Positions 1 to 10,545 of a stretch of DNA of 64,000 nt are shown here, one piece after another; position 1 is the stretch's first letter; every line of letters begins with the position of its first letter. Origin of the DNA: Auanema rhodensis (lineage: Eukaryota > Nematoda > Chromadorea > Rhabditida > Rhabditidae); assembly GCA_964057225.1 (NCBI GenBank), contig OZ059897.1, positions 1,240,001 to 1,304,000 of the forward strand. The letters are read 5' to 3'. The position numbers and the translations under genes are program-made. Below the pieces are notes generated by a model. The model saw nothing but the letters and a program-made list of their open reading frames with translations, was not told where the DNA came from and did no database searches.

Positions 1-181
1 ATTGGATTTGAATATTACTTTGATAGTTATAAGATTTTTGCTACTACATGCCCTGTGTTTACTGCTCTAGCTAGTTTTCAATTTTTATTAGATTTTTCAT
101 CATCTTGCAACAAATTCATTTGAAGCTAATATGAATTATTTTTTCGTTTTAAAAAGCATTGAATATCATCTTTTCGTGTAA

Positions 182-1817
182 TAATCGTTTTGAATATTGC
201 TTCGTTTGTTTTAAGATTTTGCTACTGCATAGCTTCAGTTTGCTGCTCTAGCTGGTTTTCAATTTTTATTAGATTTTTCATAATCTTGCAACAAATGCAT
301 TTGAATCTAATATGAACTATTTTTTCGTTTCAAATAGTAGTGAATATCATTGTTTCTTGTAATATTGGATTTGAATATTACTTTGATAGTTATAAGATTT
401 TTGCTACTACATGCCCTGTGTTTACTGCTCTAGCTAGTTTTCAATTTTTATTAGATTTTTCATAATCTTGCAACAAATTCATTTGAATCTAATATGAACT
501 ATTTTTTAGTTTCAAATAGTAGTGAATATCATTGTTTCTTGTAATATTGGATTTGAATATTACTTTGATAGTTATAAGATTTTTGCTACTACATGCCCTG
601 TGTTTACTGCTCTAGCTGGTTTTCAATTTTTATGAGATTGTTCATCATCTTACAACAAATTCAATTGAATCTAACATGAAATATTTTTTCTTTTTAAAAA
701 GCATTGAATTTCATTGTTTCTTGTAATGATGGATTTGAATATTGCTTTGTTAGCTTTAAGATGTTTGCTTCTGTATAGCTTCAGTTTACTGCTCTAGCTG
801 GTTTTCAATTTTTATGAGATTTTTCATCATCTTACAACAAATTCAATTGAATCTAACATGAATTATTTTTTCGTTTTAAAAAGCATTGAATTTCATTGTT
901 TCTTGTAATGATGGATTTGAATATTGCTTTGTTTGTTTTAAGATTTTGCTACTGCATAGCTTCAGTTTGCTGCTCTAGCTGGTTTTCAATTTTTATTAGA
1001 TTTTTCATCATCTTACAACAAATTCAATTGAATCTAACATGAAATATTTTTTCTTTTTAAAAAGCATTGAATTTCATTGTTTCTTGTAATGATGGATTTG
1101 AATATTGCTTTGTTAGCTTTAAGATGTTTGCTTCTGTATAGCTTCAGTTTGCTGCTCTAGCTGGTTTTCAATTTTTATTAGATTTTTCATCATCTTACAA
1201 CAAATTCAATTGAATCTAACATGAATTATTTTTTCGTTTTAAAAAGCATTGAATTTCATTGTTTCTTGTAATGATGGATTTGAATATTGCTTTGTTTGCT
1301 TTAAGATTTTTGCTACTACATGCCCTGTGTTTACTGCTCTAGCTGGTTTTCAATTTTTATGAGGTTTTTCATCATCTTATAACAAATTCAATTGAAGCTA
1401 ATATGAATTATTTTTTCGTTTTAAAAAGCATTGAATATCATTTTTTCGTGTAATAATCGTTTTGAATATTGCTTCGTTTGTTTTAAGATTTTGCTACTGC
1501 ATAGCTTCAGTTTGCTGCTCTAGCTGGTTTTCAATTTTTATTAGATTTTTCATAATCTTGCAACAAATTCATTTCAATCTAATATGAACTATTTTTTAGT
1601 TTCAAATAGTAGTGAATATCATTGTTTCTTGTAATATTGGATTTGAATATTACTTTGATAGTTATAAGATTTTTGCTACTACATGCCCTGTGTTTACTGC
1701 TCTAGCTAGTTTTCCATTTTTATTAGATTTTTCATCATCTTGCAACAAATTCATTTGAAGCTAATATGAATTATTTTTTCGTTTTAAAAAGCATTGAATA
1801 TCATTTTTTCGTGTAAT
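182..1817 (+). repeat. sat181 higher-order repeat, copy 1 (9 monomers)
   Basis: This block runs from the monomer carrying the CAAATGCATTTG variant (near 293) to the monomer carrying the TAGTTTTCCATT variant (near 1707). Between them are monomers with a GATTGTTCATC variant, a GATGTTTGCTTCTG variant and a GAGGTTTTTCATC variant (near 1361). The same ordered series recurs at 2361 and 3633. The block is therefore a higher-order repeat of distinct monomers and not a simple homogenised array. Boundaries are approximate to within part of a monomer. Confidence 0.75.
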
Positions 1818-2360
1818 AATCGTTTTGAATATTGCTTCGTTTGTTTTAAGATTTTGCTACTGCATAGCTTCAGTTTGCTGCTCTAGCTGGTTTTCAATTT
1901 TTATGAGAATATTCGTCCTGTGACAACAAATTCATTTGAATCTAATATGAATTATTTTTTCTTTTTAAAAAGCATTGAATTTCATTGTTTCTGGTAATGA
2001 TGGATTTGAATATTGCTTCGTTTGTTTTAAGATTTTGCTACTGCATAGCTTCAGTTTGCTGCTCTAGCTGGTTTTCAATTTTTATTAGATTTTTCATAAT
2101 CTTGCAACAAATTCATTTGAATCTAATATGAACTATTTTTTAGTTTCAAATAGTAGTGAATATCATTGTTTCTTGTAATATTGGATTTGAATATTACTTT
2201 GATAGTTATAAGATTTTTGCTACTACATGCCCTGTGTTTACTGCTCTAGCTAGTTTTCAATTTTTATTAGATTTTTCATCATCTTGCAACAAATTCATTT
2301 GAAGCTAATATGAATTATTTTTTCGTTTTAAAAAGCATTGAATATCATCTTTTCGTGTAA

Positions 2361-3632
2361 TAATCGTTTTGAATATTGCTTCGTTTGTTTTAAGATTTTG
2401 CTACTGCATAGCTTCAGTTTGCTGCTCTAGCTGGTTTTCAATTTTTATTAGATTTTTCATAATCTTGCAACAAATGCATTTGAATCTAATATGAACTATT
2501 TTTTCGTTTCAAATAGTAGTGAATATCATTGTTTCTTGTAATATTGGATTTGAATATTACTTTGATAGTTATAAGATTTTTGCTACTACATGCCCTGTGT
2601 TTACTGCTCTAGCTAGTTTTCAATTTTTATTAGATTTTTCATAATCTTGCAACAAATTCATTTGAATCTAATATGAACTATTTTTTAGTTTCAAATAGTA
2701 GTGAATATCATTGTTTCTTGTAATATTGGATTTGAATATTACTTTGATAGTTATAAGATTTTTGCTACTACATGCCCTGTGTTTACTGCTCTAGCTGGTT
2801 TTCAATTTTTATGAGATTGTTCATCATCTTACAACAAATTCAATTGAATCTAACATGAATTATTTTTTCGTTTTAAAAAGCATTGAATTTCATTGTTTCT
2901 TGTAATGATGGATTTGAATATTGCTTTGTTTGTTTTAAGATGTTTGCTTCTGTATAGCTTCAGTTTACTGCTCTAGCTGGTTTTCAATTTTTATGAGATT
3001 TTTCATCATCTTACAACAAATTCAATTGAATCTAACATGAATTATTTTTTCGTTTTAAAAAGCATTGAATTTCATTGTTTCTTGTAATGATGGATTTGAA
3101 TATTGCTTTGTTTGCTTTAAGATTTTTGCTACTACATGCCCTGTGTTTACTGCTCTAGCTGGTTTTCAATTTTTATGAGGTTTTTCATCATCTTATAACA
3201 AATTCAATTTAAGCTAATATGAATTATTTTTTCGTTTTAAAAAGCATTGAATATCATTTTTTCGTGTAATAATCGTTTTGAATATTGCTTCGTTTGTTTT
3301 AAGATTTTGCTACTGCATAGCTTCAGTTTGCTGCTCTAGCTGGTTTTCAATTTTTATTAGATTTTTCATAATCTTGCAACAAATTCATTTGAATCTAATA
3401 TGAACTATTTTTTAGTTTCAAATAGTAGTGAATATCATTGTTTCTTGTAATATTGGATTTGAATATTACTTTGATAGTTATAAGATTTTTGCTACTACAT
3501 GCCCTGTGTTTACTGCTCTAGCTAGTTTTCCATTTTTATTAGATTTTTCATCATCTTGCAACAAATTCATTTGAAGCTAATATGAATTATTTTTTCGTTT
3601 TAAAAAGCATTGAATATCATTTTTTCGTGTAA
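2361..3632 (+). repeat. sat181 higher-order repeat, copy 2 (7 monomers)
   Basis: This block has the same order of monomer types as the copy starting at 182: the CAAATGCATTTG variant near 2472, the GAGGTTTTTCATC variant near 3178 and the TAGTTTTCCATT variant near 3520. It has two fewer central monomers. The upstream register shift is 2179 bp (12 monomers), shown by the rare word AATATCATCTTTTCG at 162 and 2341. After the missing monomers the shift falls to about 1817 bp (10 monomers). The size change is a whole number of monomers, as expected from unequal exchange in register. Confidence 0.72.
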
Positions 3633-5086
3633 TAATCGTTTTGAATATTGCTTCGTTTGTTTTAAGATTTTGCTACTGCATAGCTTCAGTTTGCTGCTCT
3701 AGCTGGTTTTCAATTTTTATTAGATTTTTCATAATCTTGCAACAAATGCATTTGAATCTAATATGAACTATTTTTTCGTTTCAAATAGTAGTGAATATCA
3801 TTGTTTCTTGTAATATTGGATTTGAATATTACTTTGATAGTTATAAGATTTTTGCTACTACATGCCCTGTGTTTACTGCTCTAGCTAGTTTTCAATTTTT
3901 ATTAGATTTTTCATAATCTTGCAACAAATTCATTTGAATCTAATATGAACTATTTTTTAGTTTCAAATAGTAGTGAATATCATTGTTTCTTGTAATATTG
4001 GATTTGAATATTACTTTGATAGTTATAAGATTTTTGCTACTACATGCCCTGTGTTTACTGCTCTAGCTGGTTTTCAATTTTTATGAGATTGTTCATCATC
4101 TTACAACAAATTCAATTGAATCTAACATGAATTATTTTTTCGTTTTAAAAAGCATTGAATTTCATTGTTTCTTGTAATGATGGATTTGAATATTGCTTTG
4201 TTTGTTTTAAGATTTTGCTACTGCATAGCTTCAGTTTGCTGCTCTAGCTGGTTTTCAATTTTTATTAGATTTTTCATCATCTTACAACAAATTCAATTGA
4301 ATCTAACATGAAATATTTTTTCTTTTTAAAAAGCATTGAATTTCATTGTTTCTTGTAATGATGGATTTGAATATTGCTTTGTTAGCTTTAAGATGTTTGC
4401 TTCTGTATAGCTTCAGTTTACTGCTCTAGCTGGTTTTCAATTTTTATGAGATTTTTCATCATCTTACAACAAATTCAATTGAATCTAACATGAATTATTT
4501 TTTCGTTTTAAAAAGCATTGAATTTCATTGTTTCTTGTAATGATGGATTTGAATATTGCTTTGTTTGCTTTAAGATTTTTGCTACTACATGCCCTGTGTT
4601 TACTGCTCTAGCTGGTTTTCAATTTTTATGAGGTTTTTCATCATCTTATAACAAATTCAATTGAAGCTAATATGAATTATTTTTTCGTTTTAAAAAGCAT
4701 TGAATATCATTTTTTCGTGTAATAATCGTTTTGAATATTGCTTCGTTTGTTTTAAGATTTTGCTACTGCATAGCTTCAGTTTGCTGCTCTAGCTGGTTTT
4801 CAATTTTTATTAGATTTTTCATAATCTTGCAACAAATTCATTTGAATCTAATATGAACTATTTTTTAGTTTCAAATAGTAGTGAATATCATTGTTTCTTG
4901 TAATATTGGATTTGAATATTACTTTGATAGTTATAAGATTTTTGCTACTACATGCCCTGTGTTTACTGCTCTAGCTAGTTTTCCATTTTTATTAGATTTT
5001 TCATCATCTTGCAACAAATTCATTTGAAGCTAATATGAATTATTTTTTCGTTTTAAAAAGCATTGAATATCATTTTTTCGTGTAAT
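3633..5086 (+). repeat. sat181 higher-order repeat, copy 3 (8 monomers)
   Basis: This is the third copy of the ordered series. It starts with the CAAATGCATTTG monomer (near 3746), passes the GAGGTTTTTCATC monomer (near 4629) and ends with the TAGTTTTCCATT monomer (near 4978). It has one monomer more than copy 2 and one fewer than copy 1. The three copies therefore differ only by whole central monomers. Confidence 0.7.
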
Positions 5087-5992
5087 AATCGTTTTGAATA
5101 TTGCTTCGTTTGTTTTAAGATTTTGCTACTGCATAGCTTCAGTTTGCTGCTCTAGCTGGTTTTCAATTTTTATTAGATTTTTCATAATCTTGCAACAAAT
5201 TCATTTGAATCTAATATGAACTATTTTTTAGTTTCAAATAGTAGTGAATATCATTGTTTCTTGTAATATTGGATTTGAATATTACTTTCATAGTTATAAG
5301 ATTTTTGCTACTACATGCCCTGTGTTTACTGCTGTAGCTAGTTTTCCATTTTTATTAGATTTTTCATCATCTTGCAACAAATTCATTTGAAGCTAATATG
5401 AATTATTTTTTCGTTTTAAAAAGCATTGAATATCATTTTTTCGTGTAATAATCGTTTTGAATATTGCTTCGTTTGTTTTAAGATTTTGCTACTGCATAGC
5501 TTCAGTTTGCTGCTCTAGCTGGTTTTCAATTTTTATTAGATTTTTCATAATCTTGCAACAAATTCATTTGAATCTAATATGAACTATTCTTTCGTTTCAA
5601 ATAGTAGTGAATATCATTGTTTCTTGTAATATTGGATTTGAATATTACTTTGATAGTTATAAGATTTTTGCTACTACATGCCCTGTGTTTACTGCACTAG
5701 CTAGTTTTCAATTTTTATTAGATTTTTCATAATCTTGCAACAAATTCATTTGAATCTAATATGAACTATTTTTTAGTTTCAAATAGTAGTGAATATCTTT
5801 GTTTCTTGTAATATTGGATTTGAATATTACTTTGATAGTTATAAGATTTTTGCTACTACATGCCCTGTGTTTACTGCTCTAGCTAGTTTTCCATTTTTAT
5901 TAGATTTTTCATCATCTTGCAACAAATTCATTTGAAGCTAATATGAATTATTTTTTCGTTTTAAAAAGCATTGAATATCATTTTTTCGTGTA
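5087..5992 (+). repeat. sat181 dimeric block of alternating monomer types
   Basis: Monomers starting with the AATCG type alternate with monomers starting with the ATTGG type near 5087, 5268, 5449 and 5630. This makes a dimer of about 363 bp, followed by a further ATTGG monomer at 5812. The GATGG-type monomers of the longer higher-order repeat are absent here. Private changes appear, such as TGTAGCTAG near 5333 and TGCACTAG near 5692. The block lies between the homogenised higher-order repeats and the strand switch. Confidence 0.65.
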
Positions 5993-6216
5993 ATAATCGT
6001 TTTGAATATTGCTTCGTTACCTTTAAGATTTTTGCTACTACATCTCCTGTGTTTACTGCTCTAGCTGGTTTTCCATTTTTATTAGATTTTTCATCATCTT
6101 ACAACAAATGCATTTGAATCTAATATGAACTATTTTTTCGTTCAGTAGTGAGTATCATTGTTTCTTGTAATATTGGATTTGAATATTACTTTGATAGTTA
6201 TGAGATTTTTACTACA
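5993..6216 (+). repeat. Diverged sat181 monomers at the strand switch
   Basis: The last forward monomers carry changes not seen elsewhere: GTTACCTTTAAG, a CTACATCTCCTG variant, a deletion that turns CGTTTCAAATAGTAG into CGTTCAGTAG near 6139, and loss of GCT in the GATTTTTGCTACTACA motif near 6205-6216. Higher divergence at the edge of a satellite block is expected, because unequal exchange and gene conversion homogenise edges poorly. Confidence 0.8.
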
Positions 6217-6230
6217 CGAAAAAATAGTTC
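6127..6230. repeat. Inverted repeat spanning the sat181 strand switch
   Basis: The 14-mer GAACTATTTTTTCG at 6127-6140 is exactly complementary to CGAAAAAATAGTTC at 6217-6230, leaving a 76-nt loop. Beyond these arms the complementarity continues at monomer level. The right arm lacks an 11-nt stretch (GAATCTAATAT in the left arm) that is flanked by GAA direct repeats. The two sides thus form a long imperfect palindrome whose right arm is only about 690 bp. This arrangement fits a fold-back or template-switch origin of the inversion, which is inference. Confidence 0.85.
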
Positions 6231-6908
6231 AAATGAATTTGTTGTCACAGGACGATTTATCTCATAAAAATTGAAAACCAACTAGAGGCAGCAAACTGAA
6301 GCTATGCAGAAGCAAAAATCTTAAAACTAATGAAGCATTATTCAAATCAATTATTACAAGAAACTGATATTCAATGCTTTTCAAAACGAAAAAATAATTC
6401 ATGTTAGATTCAAATGAATTTGTTGTAAGATGATGAACAATCTCATAAAAATTGAAAACCAGCTAGAGCAGTAAACACATGACATGTAGTAGCAAAAATC
6501 ATAAAACTAACGAAGCAATATTCAAATCCAATATTATAAGAAACAATGATATTCAATGCTTTTTAAAACGAAAAAATAATTCATGTTAGATTCAATTGAA
6601 TTTGTTGTAAGATGATGAACAATCTCATAAAAATTGAAAACCAGCTAGAGCAGTAAACACATGACATGTAGTAGCAAAAATCATAAAACTAACGAAGCAA
6701 TATTCAAATCCAATATTACAAGAAACAATGATATTCAATGCTTTTCAAAACGAAAAAATAATTCATGTTAGATTCAATTGAATTTGTTGTAAGATGATGA
6801 ACAATCTCATAAAAATTGAAAACCAGCTAGAGCAGTAAACACAGGAGATGTAGTAGCAAAAATCTTAAAGGTAATAAAGCAATATTCAAATCCATCATTA
6901 CAAGAAAC
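6217..6908 (-). repeat. sat181 array, reverse orientation
   Basis: About 3.8 monomers are present as the reverse complement of the array at 1-6216. The motif AAACAATGATATTCAATG recurs at 6541 and 6723, 182 bp apart. The first inverted monomer contains GTCACAGGACGA near 6244, which is the complement of a rare CGTCCTGTGAC variant found in only one forward monomer, near 1912. The inverted monomers share an ACATGACATGT odd palindrome (near 6478 and 6660) that I did not see in the forward array. The block ends at ACAAGAAAC, where sat351 begins. Confidence 0.93.
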
Positions 6909-6914
6909 GTGAAC
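6905..6914. other. sat181/sat351 junction
   Basis: The sat181 word ACAAGAAAC ends at 6908, and the sat351 word GTGAACTCATATCAG starts at 6909. No unique sequence, transposon end or target-site duplication is visible between the two families. Both sides can read a short AAG...GTGAAC-like string, so a microhomology join is possible but not proved. The inverted sat181 block and sat351 meet in the orientation used for both descriptions here. Confidence 0.85.
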
Positions 6915-7244
6915 TCATATCAGTTGATTTCTCGGTTCCTTTTTAAGCTAGCGCAAGTCTGATAAGACAGATCGACGCAGCTCAAAAATGGGCATGTGAA
7001 CGCACTATACTTCTTTGAGAAACGCTTAATACGAAAATTAGTTATGATTGTTCGTGTATGTTGAGTTTCCATGTACACTCAACATTGCTTCCAAAAACAT
7101 TTTGACAAAAATTTTCCCAAAAAATTTCAAGATAATTTTACAAAAAGTAGATGTTTTTAGATTCCTTTTTTCAAGGCAAAGACGATGGACAATGTTATTC
7201 AACGAAAAAATTAATTCTTCAGGGTGAAAATCGAGGATATAAGT
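6909..7244 (+). repeat. Truncated, diverged first sat351 monomer
   Basis: This copy is 336 bp long. Relative to the consensus it lacks the 16 nt AAAAATGATGCATTAG (between TTGTTCG and TGTATG near 7053) and has one extra base near 6994. It also has many substitutions, for example TTTCTCGGTTCC, CAAGTCTGATAAGACAG and TGGGCATGTGAACGCAC. It is the most diverged sat351 copy in the window and sits at the array edge. Its central hairpin keeps self-complementarity in altered form: GTCT at 6958-6961 can pair with AGAC across a GATA loop. Confidence 0.9.
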
Positions 7245-8900
7245 GTGGACTTATATCAGTTGATATCTCGGTGCATTTTTAAGCTAGCGCAAATCTAATA
7301 ACACAGATCGACGCAGCTTAAAAATCCGCATCGAATGCACTATACTACATTGAGAAACGCTCAATACAAAAATTATTTATGATTGTTTGAAAAATGATGC
7401 ATTAGTGTATGTTGCGTTTCCATGTACACTCAACATTGCTTCCAAAAACATTTTGACAAAAATTTTCCCGAAAAATTTCAAGATAATTTTACAAAAAGTA
7501 GATGTTTTTAGATTCCTTTTTTTAAGGCAAAGACGATGGACAATGTTATTCAACGAAAAAATTAATTCTTCAGGGTGAAAATCGAGGATATAAGTGTGGA
7601 CTTATATCAGTTGATATCTCGGTGCATTTTTAAGCTAGCGCAAATCTAATAACACAGATCGACGCAGCTTAAAAATCCGTTTCGAATGCACTATACTACA
7701 TTGAGAAACGCTCAATACAAAAATTATTTATGATTGTTTGAAAAATGATGCATTAGTGTATGTTGAGTTTCCATGTACACTCAACATTGCTTCCAAAAAC
7801 ATTTTGACAAAAATTTTCCCGAAAAATTTCAAGATAATTTTACAAAAAGTAGATGTTTTTAGATTTCTTTTTTTAAGGCAAAGACGATGGACAATGTTAT
7901 TCAACGAAAAAATTAATTCTTCAGGGTGAAAATCGAGGATATAAGTGTGAACATATATCAGTTAATATCTCGGTGCATTTTTAAGATAACTCAAATCTAA
8001 TAACACAGATCGACGCAGCTTAAAAATCCGCATCGAATGCACTATATAACATTGAGAAACGCTCAATACAAAAATTATTTATGATTGTTTGAAAAATGAT
8101 GCATTAGTGTATGTTGAGTTTCCATGTACACTCAACATTGCTTCCAAAAACATTTTGACAAAAATTTTCCTGAAAAATTTCAAGATAATTTTACAGAAAG
8201 TAAATGTTTTTAGATTCCTTTTTTTAAGGCAAAGACGATGGACAATGTTATTCAACGAAAAAATTAATTCTTCAGGGTGAAAATCGAGGATATAAGTGTG
8301 AACTTATATCAATTGATATCTCGGTGCATTTTTAAGCTAACTGAAATCTGATAACACAGATCGACGCAGCTTAAAAATCCGTTTCGAATGCACTATACTA
8401 CATTGAGAAACGCTCAATACAAAAATTATTTATGATTGTTTGAAAAATGATGCATTAGTGTATGTTGAGTTTCCATGTACACTCAACATTGCTTCCAAAA
8501 ACATTTTGACAAAAATTTTCCCGAAAAATTTCAAGATGATTTTACAAAAAGTAGATGTTTTTAGATTCCTTTTTTTAAGGCGAAGACGATGGACAATGTT
8601 ATTCAACGAAAAAATTAATTCTTCAGGGTGAAAATCGAGGATATAAGTGTGAACTTATATCAATTGATATCTCGGTGCATTTTTAAGCTAGCGCATATCT
8701 GATAACATAGATCGACGCAGCTTAAAAATCCGCATCGAATGCACTATATAACATTGAGAAACGCTCAATACAAAAATTATTTATGATTGTTTGAAAAATG
8801 ATGCATTAGTGTATGTTGAGTTTCCATGTACACCCAACATTGCTTCCAAAAACATTTTGACAAAAATTTTCCCGAAAAATTTCAAGATAATTTTACAAAA
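7245..8900 (+). repeat. sat351 domain 1 (edge domain)
   Basis: These monomers carry CTAATAACACAG, and some carry CAGTTAATATC, AACTCAAATC and CTATATAACATTG. That set is otherwise typical of 36-47 kb and absent from most of 9-36 kb. One copy (8089) also has the linked trio TTTTCCTGAAA, ACAGAAAGT and AAATG, which is common in 36-46 kb. Mixed CAATTGATATC variants near 8308 and 8659 lead into domain 2. Boundaries are gradual. Confidence 0.7.
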
Positions 8901-9141
8901 AGTAGATGTTTTTGAATTTCTTTTTTTAAGGCGAAAACGATGGACAATGTTATTCAACGAAAAAATTAATTCTTCAGGGTGAAAATCGAGGATATAAGTG
9001 TGAACTTATATCAATTGATATCTCGGTGCATTTTTAAGCTAACTCAAATCTGATAACACAGATCGACGCAGCTTAAAAATCCGTTTCGAATGCACTATAC
9101 TACATTGAGAAACGCTCAATACAAAAATTATTTATGATTGT

Positions 9142-10545
9142 TTGAAAAAAGATGCATTAGTGTATGTTGAGTTTCCATGTACACTCAACATTGCTTCCAA
9201 AAACATTTTGACAAAAATTTTCCCGAAAAATTTCAAGATAATTTTACAAAAAGTAGATGTTTTTGAATTTCTTTTTTTAAGGCGAAAACGATGGACAATG
9301 TTATTCAACGAAAAAATTAATTCTTCAGGGTGAAAATCGAGGATATAAGTGTGAACTTATATCAATTGATATCTCGGTGCATTTTTAAGCTAACTCAAAT
9401 CTGATAACACAGATCGACGCAGCTTAAAAATCCGTTTCGAATGCACTATACTACATTGAGAAACGCTCAATACAAAAATTATTTATGATTGTTTGAAAAA
9501 TGATGCATTAGTGTATGTTGAGTTTCCATGTACACTCAACATTGCTTCCAAAAACATTTTGACAAAAATTTTCCCGAAAAATTTCAAGATAATTTTACAA
9601 AAAGTAGATGTTTTTAGATTCCTCTTTTTAAGGCGAAGACGATGGACAATGTTATTCAACGAAAAAATTAATTCTTCAGGGTGAAAATCGAGGATATAAG
9701 TGTGAACTTATATCAATTGATATCTCGGTGCATTTTTAAGCTAACTCAAATCTGATAACACAGATCGACGCAGCTTAAAAATCCGTTTCGAATGCACTAT
9801 ACTACATTGAGAAACGCTCAATACAAAAATTATTTATGATTGTTTGAAAAAAGATGCATTAGTGTATGTTGAGTTTCCATGTACACTCAACATTGCTTCC
9901 AAAAACATTTTGACAAAAATTTTCCCGAAAAATTTCAAGATAATTTTACAAAAAGTAGATGTTTTTGAATTTCTTTTTTTAAGGCGAAAACGATGGACAA
10001 TGTTATTCAACGAAAAAATTAATTCTTCAGGGTGAAAATCGAGGATATAAGTGTGAACTTATATCAATTGATATCTCGGTGCATTTTTAAGCTAACTCAA
10101 ATCTGATAACACAGATCGACGCAGCTTAAAAATCCGTTTCGAATGCACTATACTACATTGAGAAACGCTCAATACAAAAATTATTTATGATTGTTTGAAA
10201 AATGATGCATTAGTGTATGTTGAGTTTCCATGTACACTCAACATTGCTTCCAAAAACATTTTGACAAAAATTTTCCCGAAAAATTTCAAGATAATTTTAC
10301 AAAAAGTAGATGTTTTTAGATTCCTCTTTTTAAGGCGAAGACGATGGACAATGTTATTCAACGAAAAAATTAATTCTTCAGGGTGAAAATCGAGGATATA
10401 AGTGTGAACTTATATCAATTGATATCTCGGTGCATTTTTAAGCTAGCGCAAATCTGATAACACAGATCGACGCAGCTTAAAAATCCGTTTCGAATGCACT
10501 ATACTACATTGAGAAACGCTCAATACAGAAATTAGTTATGATCGT
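9142..10545 (+). repeat. sat351 dimeric higher-order repeat, 702-bp period
   Basis: Two monomer types alternate. One has TTGAAAAAAGATG with GTTTTTGAATTTC and GGCGAAAACG (starts 9142 and 9844). The other has TTGAAAAATGATG with GATTCCTCTTTTTAAGG and GGCGAAGACG (starts 9493 and 10195). The same alternating pair reappears at 14758-16002, 17916-19160 and 24585-25127, so the dimer was copied as a unit into later, larger repeats. Confidence 0.8.

Larger units (their letters stand above)
1..6216 (+). repeat. sat181 satellite array, forward orientation
   Basis: This is a continuous tandem array of about 34 AT-rich monomers. Equivalent GG dinucleotides in the start motif fall at 4, 367, 549, 731 and 913, which gives a monomer of 181-182 bp. 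Shared landmarks are GCTCTAGCTGGTTTTCAAT, the block TTTTTATTAGATTTTTCAT, and a segment running from CAACAAATTCA to TTATTTTTTCG. Monomers belong to several types. One starts ATTGGATTTGAATATTAC, one starts AATCGTTTTGAATATTGC and one starts GATGGATTTGAATATTGC. The array is cut by the left window edge, so its true length is unknown. No open reading frame longer than noise, no transposon and no unique spacer is visible. The length near one nucleosome repeat and the array size fit centromeric or pericentromeric satellite. That placement is inference. I do not recognise the monomer as a named family. Confidence 0.97.

Noticed and set aside
6909-7244. Solo transposon end or LTR at the satellite junction
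   Set aside because: The segment aligns along its full length to the sat351 monomer with one 16-bp deletion. There are no terminal inverted repeats, no TG...CA ends and no target-site duplication.
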